A stretch of DNA of 63,916 nt. It comes from Spizellomyces punctatus DAOM BR117 (taxonomy: Eukaryota > Chytridiomycota > Chytridiomycetes > Spizellomycetales > Spizellomycetaceae). The DNA is taken from contig NW_015971563.1 of NCBI RefSeq assembly GCF_000182565.1, positions 5,453-69,368 of the forward strand, in the 5' to 3' direction. The notes under the pieces were generated by a model. The model saw nothing but the letters and a program-made list of their open reading frames with translations. It made no database searches and was not told the DNA's origin. A program made the position numbers and the translations under genes. Below are positions 1 to 10,875 of the stretch, in pieces. The stretch's first letter is position 1. Each line of letters starts with the position of its first letter.

Positions 1-1192
1 GAGTTGCTGGTGATGAGATGACAGTGCATTTGTCAATTGCGCAATGCTTGCCCACGCCTTTATTGCCGTTCGATCACTATTTGAACTAAACACACAATAC
101 ACATCAGTCGATCGATTTTACCCACACTCCCATCCAATGGCTACTGACGCGCGCAAGACCTACTTATTTGGATCAGCCGTAATCTTCTTTGCTAATCGAT
201 CCAACGATTCAAAGTAGATTCGTTCTATCGCCATACTAGGGGTTCCATTCAACGTTAGCCAAACTCAACGCAACGGTTGCAAACGGCGTTTGGCCCATAC
301 CGTTCCGTAAAGTAGGTAATAACTTGCTCCATCCCCATTTCCCCCTGTGCCGTAAAATTCCGAAATGCAGCATACGTTTCGTCGCTCTATGAACGTCGGT
401 TTAGCACTACGCACTGAAGTGGACAACTGACGTGTTCTTACACCGCCGAATTCGTTGGTGCCTTGCACCGGATTCCTCGGCATCGTCATGTTGCGTTACG
501 TTCTGTATAATATCGATCAGTCAATTCGTCTTGTTGTTATGTAGTTAGTTGAGATGGTTATCCACCAACAGCCGATAACCATTCCTCTCGGACAACATAT
601 CAGCATCTACACGTATCCGATCCCTTCCTCGCAAATCAGACTTGGTCTCATCAATCCTCCGCTTTACTCTATTCTACTCCATTACCCACTCTACCTAAGT
701 AGACACAAAAAGCAGGAAGCCCTACCTTGACCAAGCCAAATATCGGAGATATCCTTATACACACACACTGTGCTTGTTGTTGCCTTGGTTTTCGCAGTAT
801 CTCTATTAAAGCACTAGACTGTGGTGCTCAACACCAAACTACACAATACAATGTCGCAATCTTTTGATAATGATACAAAAGCAAAAAGCAACTGTGCTGT
901 ACTCTTTGCGTTCAGACCTTGCAACACTGGGTTGTGCTGGGGTGTTGCTTCAGCCCCATTGGTTGGAATGGACTGTGCCGTTGGGTGGAATGTAGATGCA
1001 AGCCGAACAAACCGTGTTAATGAAAAGTCCAATTCCAGGTCTAATACATCCCGTATTGTCGGTGATGGTAGTGTAGAGGTGACAGAAAATGGCACTAGCT
1101 ACTACACCAGGGAATAAACCGGCGACAACCGGTTCGGAAAAGCTATCTAACTACTACTAGGCAATTATACACGCAATACGTAACGGTTGGTT
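1..1192. other. No gene recognised
   Basis: I see no supportable gene here. Overlapping open frames exist on both strands near 814-1117, but they lack family resemblance and splice partners. The stretch is of mixed composition, and I found no tRNA or long repeat in it. Confidence 0.5.
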
Positions 1193-1644
1193 CTAACCGG
1201 ATAATTGCCCACAACCACATGCGGTCCCTACTAGGCCTTGATCCAGAACTCTTGATGGCATTGAAGCCAGAGTCTTCGCAATATTGGGGAGACTCGCAAG
1301 CTGGAGGATCTTCAGTGACAAGGCTTGGAGACTAAAGCTGCATGTCAGCGACAGAATGACAGAATGAAAAGAGATGATGCCATTGGTACATACCAACCAA
1401 GCTCAACTAATGTGGCAGCATAATAGTAGGTTTTGTTATCAGATCTGATTGGTTGCAGCTGGTTCTGATCACGGTTGCTGTCGGGCGGACGAGGTCCTCG
1501 ACACCACCACATCTGTATTCTCATGATTAGACTGACAGTCGCGATGAGAAGAGTTGCACAGATGCTTTGAGAGTCGAGGAACTGGTGAGGAAGGGGAGAG
1601 AGAGCAAAGGCCCCCCTTTTATAGACCTTCGGCATGCGCCTCAC
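1193..1644 (-). CDS. Possible two-exon small hypothetical protein
   Basis: This is a tentative gene. Exon 1 (1644-1394) and exon 2 (1337-1193) join in frame across a 56-nt GTATGT...GCAG intron to give about 131 residues. The N-terminal half has one hydrophobic stretch (about residues 29-42, CATLLIATVSLIM), and the C-terminus contains a short cysteine/glycine cluster (ACGCG). I recognise no family. The only support is that the frame stays open over a consensus intron. It could equally be a non-coding transcript or chance. Confidence 0.25.
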
Positions 1645-2156
1645 CGCAGTTTAAAAAAAAGTTACATTAGCATGCCACACCACTTTGAGCGATAGAGGGG
1701 GTTCTGATTATGCGATATGGTTAACCGGATTAATCCGGAAAATAATGGGTCCTAGTGCCATTTTCAATCACCTCCACACTATGTTTTCTTATCATAGATT
1801 ATAAGTTGCATAACGAAGGATGACGCTTGTTTTTAATACTAAAAAAAGAGGAATTGGGTATCCCTTATTCTGTCAGAGCACTGTGTCATTTCAGAATATG
1901 ATGCTATTCTGTTCATTTAAATCCTGTAGTGCAAGTCATAAGGGATTGGAAAATGCGAACAGAAGGTGAACTCTTCTACTTGTCACCTACTCTGGCCATC
2001 CATAATGCCCACCATAGAAAATAACTGAATGCACCCGCAGACAATAACACCGTGGAAATTTCAGAATGGAAAATACAATTTGAAGGAGCAAGGTTGTTCA
2101 CAGCATCAAAAAAAAGGTCTATTATTCTCCAAACTTCGCAGAAATCCACTCCTATC
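1645..2156. other. Intergenic, nothing recognised
   Basis: AT-rich spacer between the doubtful gene at 1.2-1.6 kb and the 3' end of the serine-rich gene. No coding or RNA signal was found. Confidence 0.5.
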
Positions 2157-4093
2157 TCACAACCGTCTCGTCACACTTCCCCGCACACTTCCCACGCCCG
2201 TTTCGACAAGACTCGTCCTTGATGATCTCAGTCCATGATCGGCAAGATTCGTACGTGAACTACGTAACGACCGTGGCTCATTATCCGACGCAAGATTCGT
2301 ACGAGACGATCGAAGACTGGGTGGTTGGGAGGGTGCAAAGTCTGTGAAAAACTGTACATTCATTCGTTAAGTATGTCGCTTCAAAACGCCGCGCATGGAT
2401 GGAAGTGAGCGGTCGTACCTCAATTTTAGGTTTTGTTCGTAATTTTTCCTTTGTTTCTTGAGTTGGAGGTGTGTATCCTTGCGGGTAGCCTGAAACGAAA
2501 ATAATCATCAATATGTCGGTAGGTCAGTGAGCAAGCATATGCTTGTGTGGGTCAGCACATACCTGTTTGCTCAAGGGACTCTAAGGAGGTTGACTTCGCT
2601 TTTTGTGTCCCTGTGTAGTTTCTGTTTTCGGTACGCTGTGCTTAGTGGTTTTGTGTGTTGCGGATATAGGAAAGACCAAGTTGATGACGGAAAAAAAACC
2701 TACCGTGGATCTGTGAGCCGCTTAACGACTTGTTCCGCTTTCTATCATTTCCAAATCTGCGTCAACAGACAAGTCGCACACATTGGCACATCGACACCAC
2801 ACACCTTTGAGAGCCCTGCACCACTCCCGTTTCCACTCAGTCCTGGTGCTCCAACCTCCGATGCGCGTCCTACTTCGGATACACGTTCTTGGTGTAATCT
2901 TGTGGCCTCATATTTCGACTTGTATGCTGAGGGAAAGTTTGTCGGGTCTGCTAGGCGGTTGGTGATGTCGTTTATGGATGTTGACTTTTTGTAATAGTTT
3001 GCGATAAGACAGATGTCTGTTTAATAGATTCATGCGATAGAGACATGAAGCCGAAACTTACATGAGTACGCGAGAGGGGAGGGCGGGATTCCAAGAGAGA
3101 TGGTTGGGAGATCTGTGCCATTCGTTATGGAATGGGATCAATTGTGGGAGCGCAACTCTAGAACATTTTAACAGACGCAAAACCCACCGACTCCTCAAAA
3201 CTTCCTCTCAATCTCCTCCTACGCTCTTCTCCAGCCCGAATCGCCTCCTCAGCGGCAACAAGAACACCGCGTCCTTCACCAGCCTCCATGTCGTGTGCAG
3301 ACTCTCGCCTGGACAGAATCGGCTGCTGTGACTGGGGTTTTACGAATCTCGAATCAATCTCTGGTAAGGACGATTTGGACTTTACTTTCGCAAGCGACGG
3401 TTGCGATGCGTAGTGGTGCAGAGTAGGTGATGACAGTCCTAGCCGCGAGGCGGGGCGACTCAATTTCGTTGTGCTGCCGGATCGTTCCAAAGCGTCCGGG
3501 TCATACAAATGCCCCGAACTCCCCGTCAGCGCCGTTAATTTCACCTTGACCAGATTGTCTGTGCTCTGAAAGAGATTGTCCTCAGCTTTCGCTAGACTCT
3601 TTTCCAACGATTTCTCGACATTGTTTAGGATTGTCGCCAAGTCGGGCGACCCGGAGCGGGTAGGTGGTGAATCTGCCGCCAATTTGGCTGTGGAACGGGA
3701 GAGTGATTGGGAGCCATGTAGAGATTTGGAGCTGCGCGATGCAGAGAGATTCGACAGGGAACCAAAGGGAGATTTACTCCCCATTGTCCGCGACAAATTG
3801 GATTGAGACCCGCGGAGCGGAACAAATGTCCTTTCTTTTTCCGTTTCCCTTCTGGAGAGATTCGATGTGGATGGTCGCGACGACAAGCTCTGTACGCTCT
3901 TTGACTTTTTCATCCGTCCACTCTCAGGTCCTTCGTCCTCTACCCGATCGTTCAAAGCCATATAACCCGGGGTAGGTACGTCGACATCCCGAACTTCATC
4001 GAAGAACTTATCATGGAAAGTACGTTGGAGCGAAGCAAAGGCATCATGCGCTTCTTGGTTGAAAATTTGGGAGCGGTTTGTAAGTGGGTTCAT
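2157..4093 (-). CDS. Serine-rich protein of unknown function, seven exons
   Basis: I do not recognise this protein. My splice model is 4093-3188, 3112-3062, 2984-2803, 2756-2704, 2640-2563, 2489-2419 and 2351-2157. Every junction keeps frame with GT-AG introns of about 46-78 nt, giving 511 residues. The first exon is rich in S-x-S-L type repeats (SLSNLSASRSSKSL). The last exon carries three copies of a nine-residue unit, LRSSRTNLA or LRSSRTSLV. Between them are more conserved-looking stretches such as NRLADPTNFPSAYKSKYEAT and TGYPQGYTPPTQETKEKL. There is no membrane segment or catalytic motif. The weakest junctions are the first (GTGGGT donor) and the exon 3 donor. If the first is wrong, this is two adjacent genes, with the second starting near 3121. 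The protein is probably largely disordered; the basic SRTNL repeats may be binding or phosphorylation sites, which is inference. Confidence 0.55.
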
Positions 4094-4859
4094 TGTCTAG
4101 TGATGACAGTGAAGTGTTGAACTCCCGTCGGGTTCATAACCTGCATTTCTTGAGGGTGAGAACCCTTGATTCTATTTCCAGTGCACGTAATTTCCCCGCG
4201 CACGAATCAACCCAAAATTCCTGTTAACCTTGTCCTGCACCGAATAAATCGTCTTAAAAATTGGATGTACGGTAATGGTACACTTATCCAGTGCAGCCCG
4301 AGTTACCCCACCGCGGAAAGCAGGCAAACACTCAATCAATTCAATTAGGTCAATCTCTGCACTTACACAGAACCACACCAGGGATATTTGTCATGCAGGG
4401 CAATTGCACTACAAAGTTTGAAGATAATCCTTGCATTTCATTCGGAAGGACCACTCTATCTGGTCCATTTCCAGACGTAGTCAACAGACAGCTGCTAATA
4501 TCCTACATACATTGGAAATATAACGGCGGGATTTCCATTCTCTTCTTCTCTTGACTCCAAACCAATTCTTGAAAGCCGGTCGATGAGAAGCCAAAACAAG
4601 GTAGCTTGCTTTGCCATGTTATTGGGACGAAGAAGGAACAATGCAGACGCAGCAGCACTACCGCTAATTAACTGGAGGCGACTTGAAGGAGGTCTCCGAA
4701 TAAAACTGATGAAAAATCGACAGGATGAGTTGGAAAAGATTCCTCTCAAATAGAATTTAATCCCTGCATGCTAGACAGATAGAGACAGATGTCCGGCATG
4801 CACCAATTACCATTCGATGGTCGAAAACCGGAAAAAAAATGTCGGGTACCGTACCCAGA
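4094..4859. other. Intergenic, probable promoter of the minus-strand gene
   Basis: No gene is supportable here. The part next to 4093 should hold the promoter of the seven-exon gene, but I see no distinctive element. Confidence 0.4.
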
Positions 4860-4931
4860 GGGCTCAGCCGGGAATCGAACCCGGGACCACCCGCACCCTA
4901 AGCGGGTATTATACCACTAAACCACTGAGCC
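4860..4931 (-). tRNA. tRNA-Pro (AGG)
   Basis: The complement folds as a complete cloverleaf. It has a 7-bp acceptor stem (GGCTCAG with CTGAGCC), a D arm with TTTAGTGGTA, an anticodon stem CCCGC/GCGGG around loop TTAGGGT, and a T arm with GGTTCGATTCC. Anticodon AGG reads CCU proline codons. There is no intron, and the CCA end is not encoded, as expected for a nuclear gene. Confidence 0.95.
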
Positions 4932-5124
4932 GTTTCTATTCACCCCGGTCGAGTTTCAATTATTTAATTATGTCAATTAACCCGCCGGCGCCTCGCGCAT
5001 GAGGTTGTGATAACTTACTCCTAAACTGGGACATCCAGCGGACGTGAATAGTTGCGGGAAATTTTACTCGTGTTTGTTAGCGAAGGAAGAGAAAATATAT
5101 ACACCCAGCCGCGGGGGAAGTTCC

Positions 5125-5392
5125 CTCGGGCGATCAGAACCAGAGCAATGAAATTGGTTCGACCGAAAGCGATGCGATGAGTATTTTTAAAGCCATGACC
5201 ACAACTATGTAGAATCTCATCCGAGACTTGGACATCAGACAAGCGACATCAAGCGGATAGTCAAGAGAGTAGCGACACCGTCGCATTGCACAATGCCGAC
5301 TTCTCACCCTGAAACCAGAGCAATGAAATTGGTTCGACGGTAAGCGATGCGATGAGTATCTGTAAAGCGAATGAGCGCAACTATGTAGATAG
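5125..5392. repeat. Direct repeat pair, about 80 bp
   Basis: Two similar copies lie near 5128-5213 and 5310-5390. Both begin with CCAGAGCAATGAAATTGGTT and continue through GCGATGCGATGAGTAT to CAACTATGTAGA. They differ by scattered substitutions and small indels. The function is unknown. Confidence 0.8.
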
Positions 5393-5499
5393 GGTTAACA
5401 ATGTTGTGCATCGGGCCAACATTCACCAACATGGCGTTCGAAACGAAGGGAGCTCATTCACCTCTTGCAAGCTGATAAACAGGAAGCAATTCGTAACCA

Positions 5500-6135
5500 A
5501 CCCCTTCACCACCTTGTGTTGATCTTCGTTGCCACAATAAGAGAAGCTGCAACCCTTTGAAGTTGCAGTGCAGAAGATGGATCTTTCTTTGCCCAAGTGG
5601 CATCGATGAACACACTCTCGTCAACGGGCGGGGAGCATCTGGCGCCGAGCACTTGCATCAGGACTTGTCTTGCGACCAGATAACCGGCCTTGTTGCCGAT
5701 AAGCTTCATGATGCTGAGAATCTGTCGTGGATCTATTCCGCCAGCAGGATGAAAAGGTCAAACCGTGATGGTGAAGAGTCCAACGACGTGGGCAGCGGGT
5801 CCTCTGGGTCTTTTATTACTAGGATTATCGCCAGCCCCACTGACGGGACGCTGCACCACTTTGCCCGGAAGATTGGGGTGGTCCACCCCCGGCCCAACTG
5901 GGCTTGGGTCGCCAAGCCCGGTGACCTCACGGACATTTTACTCGATGAGGCGGATGGCCCAGGAGAGGGCTTTCGGGCCGGTACGATTCATGGCATGTCA
6001 TGCACGTCTGTCATGCACGTCATCCTGCACACCTGAACGATGAATGCAAACACCACCCGATCTGAGAATTGAGTTGTTCGAACATCAAAAAGGTAGGTAT
6101 TGGCTAATTCACGACGACAATGACTTGTCTTCTGA
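5500..6135. pseudogene. Degenerate region with a DEAD-box helicase scrap
   Basis: The segment near 5950-6030 shares a run (gggctttcgggccggtac, then a TIHG-coding stretch) with the better preserved helicase fragment at 7.8 kb. Here most of the helicase C-domain has been deleted, and the sequence jumps straight to the MHVI-coding stretch. The remainder (5500-5940) has open frames on both strands but no recognisable domain. It is probably fossil sequence rather than a gene. Confidence 0.4.
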
Positions 6136-6139
6136 ACTG

Positions 6140-7480
6140 GCACGTTTCCATTGAAGGGATATCAGTCAACTCGTCGCCTCTCGGCGAGCATGGGTGATCA
6201 GTCCGGTCGTTTTCGTGGCATCTTTTCATCATTTGTGACGACAGTTTTCATGCTCACGATCACATCTTCTGGCTCTTCAAAGTTCATTATCTCTCTGGTC
6301 GTGCACATGGTTGCAGTCTGTCGTGCTGAAAGGCAACCCCGAATGGAACAAAAACATGTCCTTGCAAGTGCTTGGCAAAGTAAAGGGTTGGAGTGATCAT
6401 GGTGGAATTCAAAAATTTCATAATTCGGAATATGGGTTCTCGATGGCGAATGTTGCCCCAATGTATTAATCACAGGTCTCTTCAGAGTGGGCGGCATTCG
6501 CTAGTTTGGTCATATTCTGATAGTGCATCCATGGTACAGCCTGACGACACTATGAAGCCGTACTCAACCTTCCTCCACTTATACTCGTAAGAAAATACAC
6601 AGCTCAACACTTATAATATCTCAATTATGCCTTGAGGGTCCAAGAGTGGCACCCAGAGGGGGGCGAGGGGATCCCGGTTCGTGATTCTCGTGGAGAACGA
6701 CCACGGAAGAGGGTGCCACGTACAGCCGAGGAAGAAACAATAACAGGTGGTGGAGGGGAGTGAAGAAAACGAAAACAAGCCGCGGTTCTCGCAGAAAACG
6801 AACGTTGAGAAGAGTCGTGGAAACCGATGCGGTTAAGAGGGTAGCATGAACATACGAGAAAAGAAAGGAAAAGAAGGTGGTAAGTATACGTCCAAACGTA
6901 TTGTTGATGTTGATGCACCCCATTTGACAAGTGGTTGCTGCCTTTTTTGAACGGCATAACACATGGAAGACTTGTCCATGACCGTGAAGAATCGTGAAGG
7001 GACGCGGCTGCCTACTCCTGCTTAGCGCCGACCGAAGTCAGAAACCGGATCGGAACAGGGACTAGCGAATTTTGGAGATTGCACATAGGAGGGGCCGGTG
7101 CCAACATGTCACGGGTCGACTTTCCGGACGAGGCACTCGTAGCTCACATAGGAGGGGCCGGTGCCAACATGTCACAGGTCGACTTTCCGGACGAGGCACT
7201 CGTAGCTTACGCAGCTCAGCAATCACCATCACGGGTCCGGTCCGACTGGGTGCAGAATACTCTCTTTCTACCAACCCATTTGGAATGGAAGAAAAAAAGC
7301 GGCTGGGTCCGGTGAGGGCGCGGGTCCGTAGACGCCCCCAGGCGATAAGCCTGGGTTGCCGCATCAGGGATTCCACCTCTCCCCACAGCAACGTCGCATG
7401 ATTTGGGAACCGCGAAAACTCACCTTACTGTTTCCTTGGTTGAGGTGACGGAGAGCGCGCGAGCCAGGTGTCGGGGTAGC
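6140..7480 (-). repeat. Dispersed repeat family, copy 1 (reverse orientation)
   Basis: This block is a reverse-orientation copy of the family seen at 21.6-24.3 kb. Shared landmarks are the GCGCCGACCGAAGTCAGAAA run (about 7025), the TTCCATTCCAAATGGG-type run (about 7280) and the TGCTGTGGGGAGAGGTGG-type run. The 6160-6460 end also matches 23990-24305 in reverse complement. Reading the minus strand, the 6198 end encodes a frame finishing in EEPEDVIVSMK and MPRKRPD. The same ending survives at 24.2 kb. I see no transposase, reverse transcriptase or clear terminal repeat, so the class is unknown. Confidence 0.8.
7082..7207. repeat. Tandem duplication of a 63-bp unit
   Basis: Two adjacent, almost identical 63-bp units (7082-7144 and 7145-7207) differ at one base. 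The unit length is a multiple of three, and the plus strand stays open through both (HIGGAGANMS twice). Other copies of this dispersed repeat have a single unit, so the duplication is local to this copy. Confidence 0.9.
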
Positions 7481-7769
7481 AAGTGCCAAGTCAGGTCAAA
7501 CAGCGGATGACGAAGGTTGTGCTGGAGACCGCGTTGCAACGTACTGTAGTAACAGCCAAGGTACGAACGGGAGGGTCCACCCGTCGGGAGTTTGATGATG
7601 AGGAAGAGAGGGAGGGACCACTAGTGAATGACCACCACACTTTAAGCACTTTTAATGCATTAATTCAATTAAATGCACTCTCAATGATTCACAGTCATTT
7701 GACGCACGTGGTTGCAATTTAGGTTGCAGTGTGCCAAAAAAGGGTGGTTGCTCACTTAAGCCCAGTGAG

Positions 7770-8168
7770 GGCGGACGGCTTAGGAGAGTGGCTTTCGGGC
7801 CGGTACAATTCATGGCGACTTAACTCAGTCACAGCGGGAGGAGGCTCTCGCTGCATTCAAAAGTGCAAGAAAGCCTATCCGTTGCCGCCCAGAGAGGACT
7901 GGACATTCCAAATGCCATGCACGTCATCCAGTATGATTTGCCAAACCAGATTGACGACTATGTTCACCGAATTGGCCGTCTGTCCCGTGGCAACTTGGGA
8001 AAAGCCACATCATTCTGGAATCCGGACAATTTCCCGATTACTTGCGATTTGGTGAAGAAATTGCAAGAGAATAAGCAGCTAGTTCCTGAGTTTTTACGTG
8101 GTGGTGGTGGTTCAAATTGTTATCTCGCGCCAATTAGAACTGTAGATGGTGATCATGTACATGAGTAG
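7770..8168 (+). pseudogene. DEAD-box RNA helicase fragment (Ded1/DDX3-like), frameshifted
   Basis: Only the helicase C-terminal domain is present, split over frames. Around 7808-7878 one frame reads [20 protein letters not shown], matching the S-I-H-G-D...R-E-x-A-L region of Ded1/DDX3 proteins. The sequence then loses the expected LVAT motif and resumes in another frame from about 7881 with [17 protein letters not shown] and DDYVHRIGR (motifs V and VI). The expected GRTGR is altered to GRLSRG. The N-terminal RecA domain with the Walker and DEAD boxes is absent. This is a dead fragment beside a repeat copy, not an active helicase. Confidence 0.8.
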
Positions 8169-8490
8169 AATAGCATTGACCAATTTCCGACAACAATATT
8201 TGTTCCGTCACTGATGACTTCTAGCCATTTTGTTCCTCCGCCGCATCAAATTCCTTGGTACGAATGAATATCTTCTGTATTGCCTTCCTACCAGATCTGC
8301 TCATCGCGGACGTATTGACCGTTAGTCGCACGCGCCAATTGGTGCAGTTCACAGCCATAGGTGGTGTATTGCCGTCCCGCTTACAATGGTGCAGTGTAGA
8401 CGCAAATATATGTAGAGGTTTTAGCTGCTAGTATCTATTAAGCCGGTGCCCAGCATATACAAAAATAGTAAATGTAGTCACTCATGGATT
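8169..8490. other. Intergenic, 3' flank of the dioxygenase gene
   Basis: I see no gene or RNA here. The region lies between the helicase relic and the stop codon of the minus-strand dioxygenase gene, so it should contain that gene's 3' UTR. Confidence 0.4.
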
Positions 8491-10287
8491 CTATAATTCT
8501 AGGACGATTGTTGGTATCTCGGGTACTCTTTCAGTCTTGTCTATCTTGTGCGTGTATTTTGTAGCCGGCGTCTTGTGGTTTGTGGCAGCCTGAAGAAGTG
8601 CCTCATATGATTGCATCAACTTCTGAGCAGCAGCGGAATCCAGGTTGCCGCCGATGATTAGTTTGCTGAAAGCCACTCTTGCATTTTCGACGAGATCGTT
8701 TTGTTTTGGGACGACATCCTCTTGTTCTGAATCGGATTCGGTCATTGATTCCTCCGCTGATGTGTCATCCCGGGCTACGACCGTCGATGAACGACTCCTG
8801 ATGAGCGAGCTTAACGACCGTCCCATTTCTGATATGGTCGATACTGATGGAATCAACGACATCACACCCCCTATTAAATTGAGAGCGACGTCCGATGTAT
8901 GTTTGAATCTCGTGTGTCTTAGTTCGGGGAGCTCTAGGCTGTTCAAAACAGGCATCGAGGCGTTGCGACCCAGTCTGTTCATATCTTCTGGAGGTGGGCC
9001 GTAAAGTTCTATCAGCTGGTCGATGTAGTCGTGGTTTTCCTTGATTCGAGCTCCCATTTCTCGCTCGAATTTATCTACCATTTCGTGTCCATCTCGGGTT
9101 TCTGTTAGCTGTATCTTGCCGCCAGCAGTACCCTCCGAGCTGGCCAAGTAGCGTATACCAATTTTGCGGTGGCCGAGGCGGAAGTTGTAAACCATGCGAA
9201 CGAGTTCCACAAACTCGGGAAGATGGGCATAGTGTTCCCGGAGTTTCGGCGCATGGGTGTCGAGAAAACTGTAGTGGAAAATGAAAATTATTAGGGTGGA
9301 ATCTTTAATTTAACGTTACGTAAGCAGCATACTGTACCTCAAATAATCGCGCATCTTTGTGGTCATCGCACTACGCGACCTGATCGTCTCTCGATACATC
9401 ATACTTTCCCCTTTGATACTCAAGATCGCGTCCAAACTGGTAACAGGAAGCATTTGAGCACCAGAAGCGCCGCCAATGCCGTCTATTCCCCAACCATGGG
9501 GCCCTTCAATGTAAAGAGCAAAGTACCTAATGGAAAAGAAAACCTATTAGATCGAACTCTTATACAACTGAGATCTAAATTTTCTGACTTACTTGGAGCT
9601 GATAATCTTTTTGGAATCAAACTCGTGGAGTGTCCTGAATACCGATGCAGCTAGACGCTTGGTCATTGCCAAGTGCTCTGCAATGACTTTCTCCTTGTCA
9701 GGTATGCTATCATCGTCGAGAGCAGTGCAGAGCTCAACAAGTTGCTCCAGGAACGGTGCGCTCTTTTGTTCGAACGTCCACAGCATCTTTGTCCATCCCT
9801 TCTCTGTTTGCATCACCCCTGGTAAGATGCTGTTGAACATGAATCGAGAGCCGTCACTTGCTGCATCGTAGTTGCAGACAACGAGAGCATAGACAGAACC
9901 GGCGAAAGGCAAGCCTACTTTGCCGGTCAGATGCAACAAGGGAACTTTAAAACATGGCGGAACCGTCATAGATTTGATGTCGCGAGTCTCTTGGAGTACT
10001 GGAACATGTTTCCACCGGTATTGGTGGACAGCAACAGTAAACAGGGCGAGTGTGGCTTCGAAAGCTCCGTCGCTATCTGGCTCCAGAGACGCAATTGCGT
10101 CCATGGTACTATCCAGCAGGCCATTGAGTTTATCAATATACTGCTCATAGCGCTCTTCGACCTCAGCTGGAGAGAAGAAGTTAAGCCAGGTTGTTGCTTC
10201 ATCGGCGAGGTCGATGTAAGGCTGCAGCGCGGTCGGAATAAGGTCGAAGCGCGATGTTGGGGGCCATTTCATGAATTGGTATGCCAT
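8491..10287 (-). CDS. Indoleamine 2,3-dioxygenase-like heme protein
   Basis: The protein probably cleaves the indole ring of tryptophan to N-formylkynurenine in the cytosol, the first step of the kynurenine/NAD route. Exons are 10287-9593, 9526-9338 and 9268-8491, joined in frame by 66- and 69-nt introns (553 residues). The IDO signature runs in order: CFKVPLLHLTGKVGLPFAGS (residues about 109-128), GPHGWGIDGIGGASGAQ (the substrate-loop region of the family), and YNFRLGHRKIGIRYL, whose histidine fits the proximal heme ligand. GTAGGK then matches the family GTGG loop. The last roughly 150 residues, rich in S, E and D, extend beyond a typical IDO of about 400-450 residues. I chose MAYQF as the start; an in-frame ATG five codons earlier is possible. 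Substrate identity is inferred; some fungal IDO paralogues are poor tryptophan enzymes. Confidence 0.85.
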
Positions 10288-10875
10288 TTTTTTGACTAGC
10301 AAGCAAAAGTTTAAAAGACAATCAGTGTTGGACCGGTAACTCTTGAGTTTTATTGCTAGAGATAAAGTAAGGGGGGGACGACATCTAACTCTATTTATGC
10401 ACTTGGATTTGTCACAATTTTAAGCGTTGACTTTTGTGAAGAAATGCCCACGTTGGAAAACTAGTGGCAAAACAGACACCCGTAAAAAACAGATGGAGTT
10501 TCAGTCCTTGTTCTGCACGTTCATCATGCAACCAAAAGTCAGGATGAATCATTTCGATCTTACTTCTAGAAGCGAGTTTTCGATATCCAACCTTACCAAA
10601 GGCATAACCAGTATTTCCAAATCATGGAATATTCACGCTGTTTTGGCGGTACCATATCAATGGGCCTAATGATAGAATTTGGATTTTACTATTTGGGTTT
10701 GATCCAATTCCCGCCTTTTTCGGAAAGAAGTCGTCTCGAATGAGGCTGATGCAACCCTTGGAAAATTCTCTTTCAATATCTAAACTACCCCGTCCTCCCA
10801 GTTCCGCTCCGACACCGAACTTTGCTCCGCTCTTTTTTTTTTGATTGTAGGCGTTTCTTTCATTTTTCGCCAAGC
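10288..10875. other. Shared intergenic region between divergent genes
   Basis: This spacer separates the start of the minus-strand dioxygenase gene from the start of the plus-strand seven-TM gene, so it should contain both promoters. I see a short poly-T run near 10830 but no clear TATA box or operator. Confidence 0.4.

Noticed and set aside
2527-2994. 155-residue open frame on the plus strand
   Set aside because: It lies antisense to several well-phased exons of the minus-strand seven-exon gene and resembles no protein.
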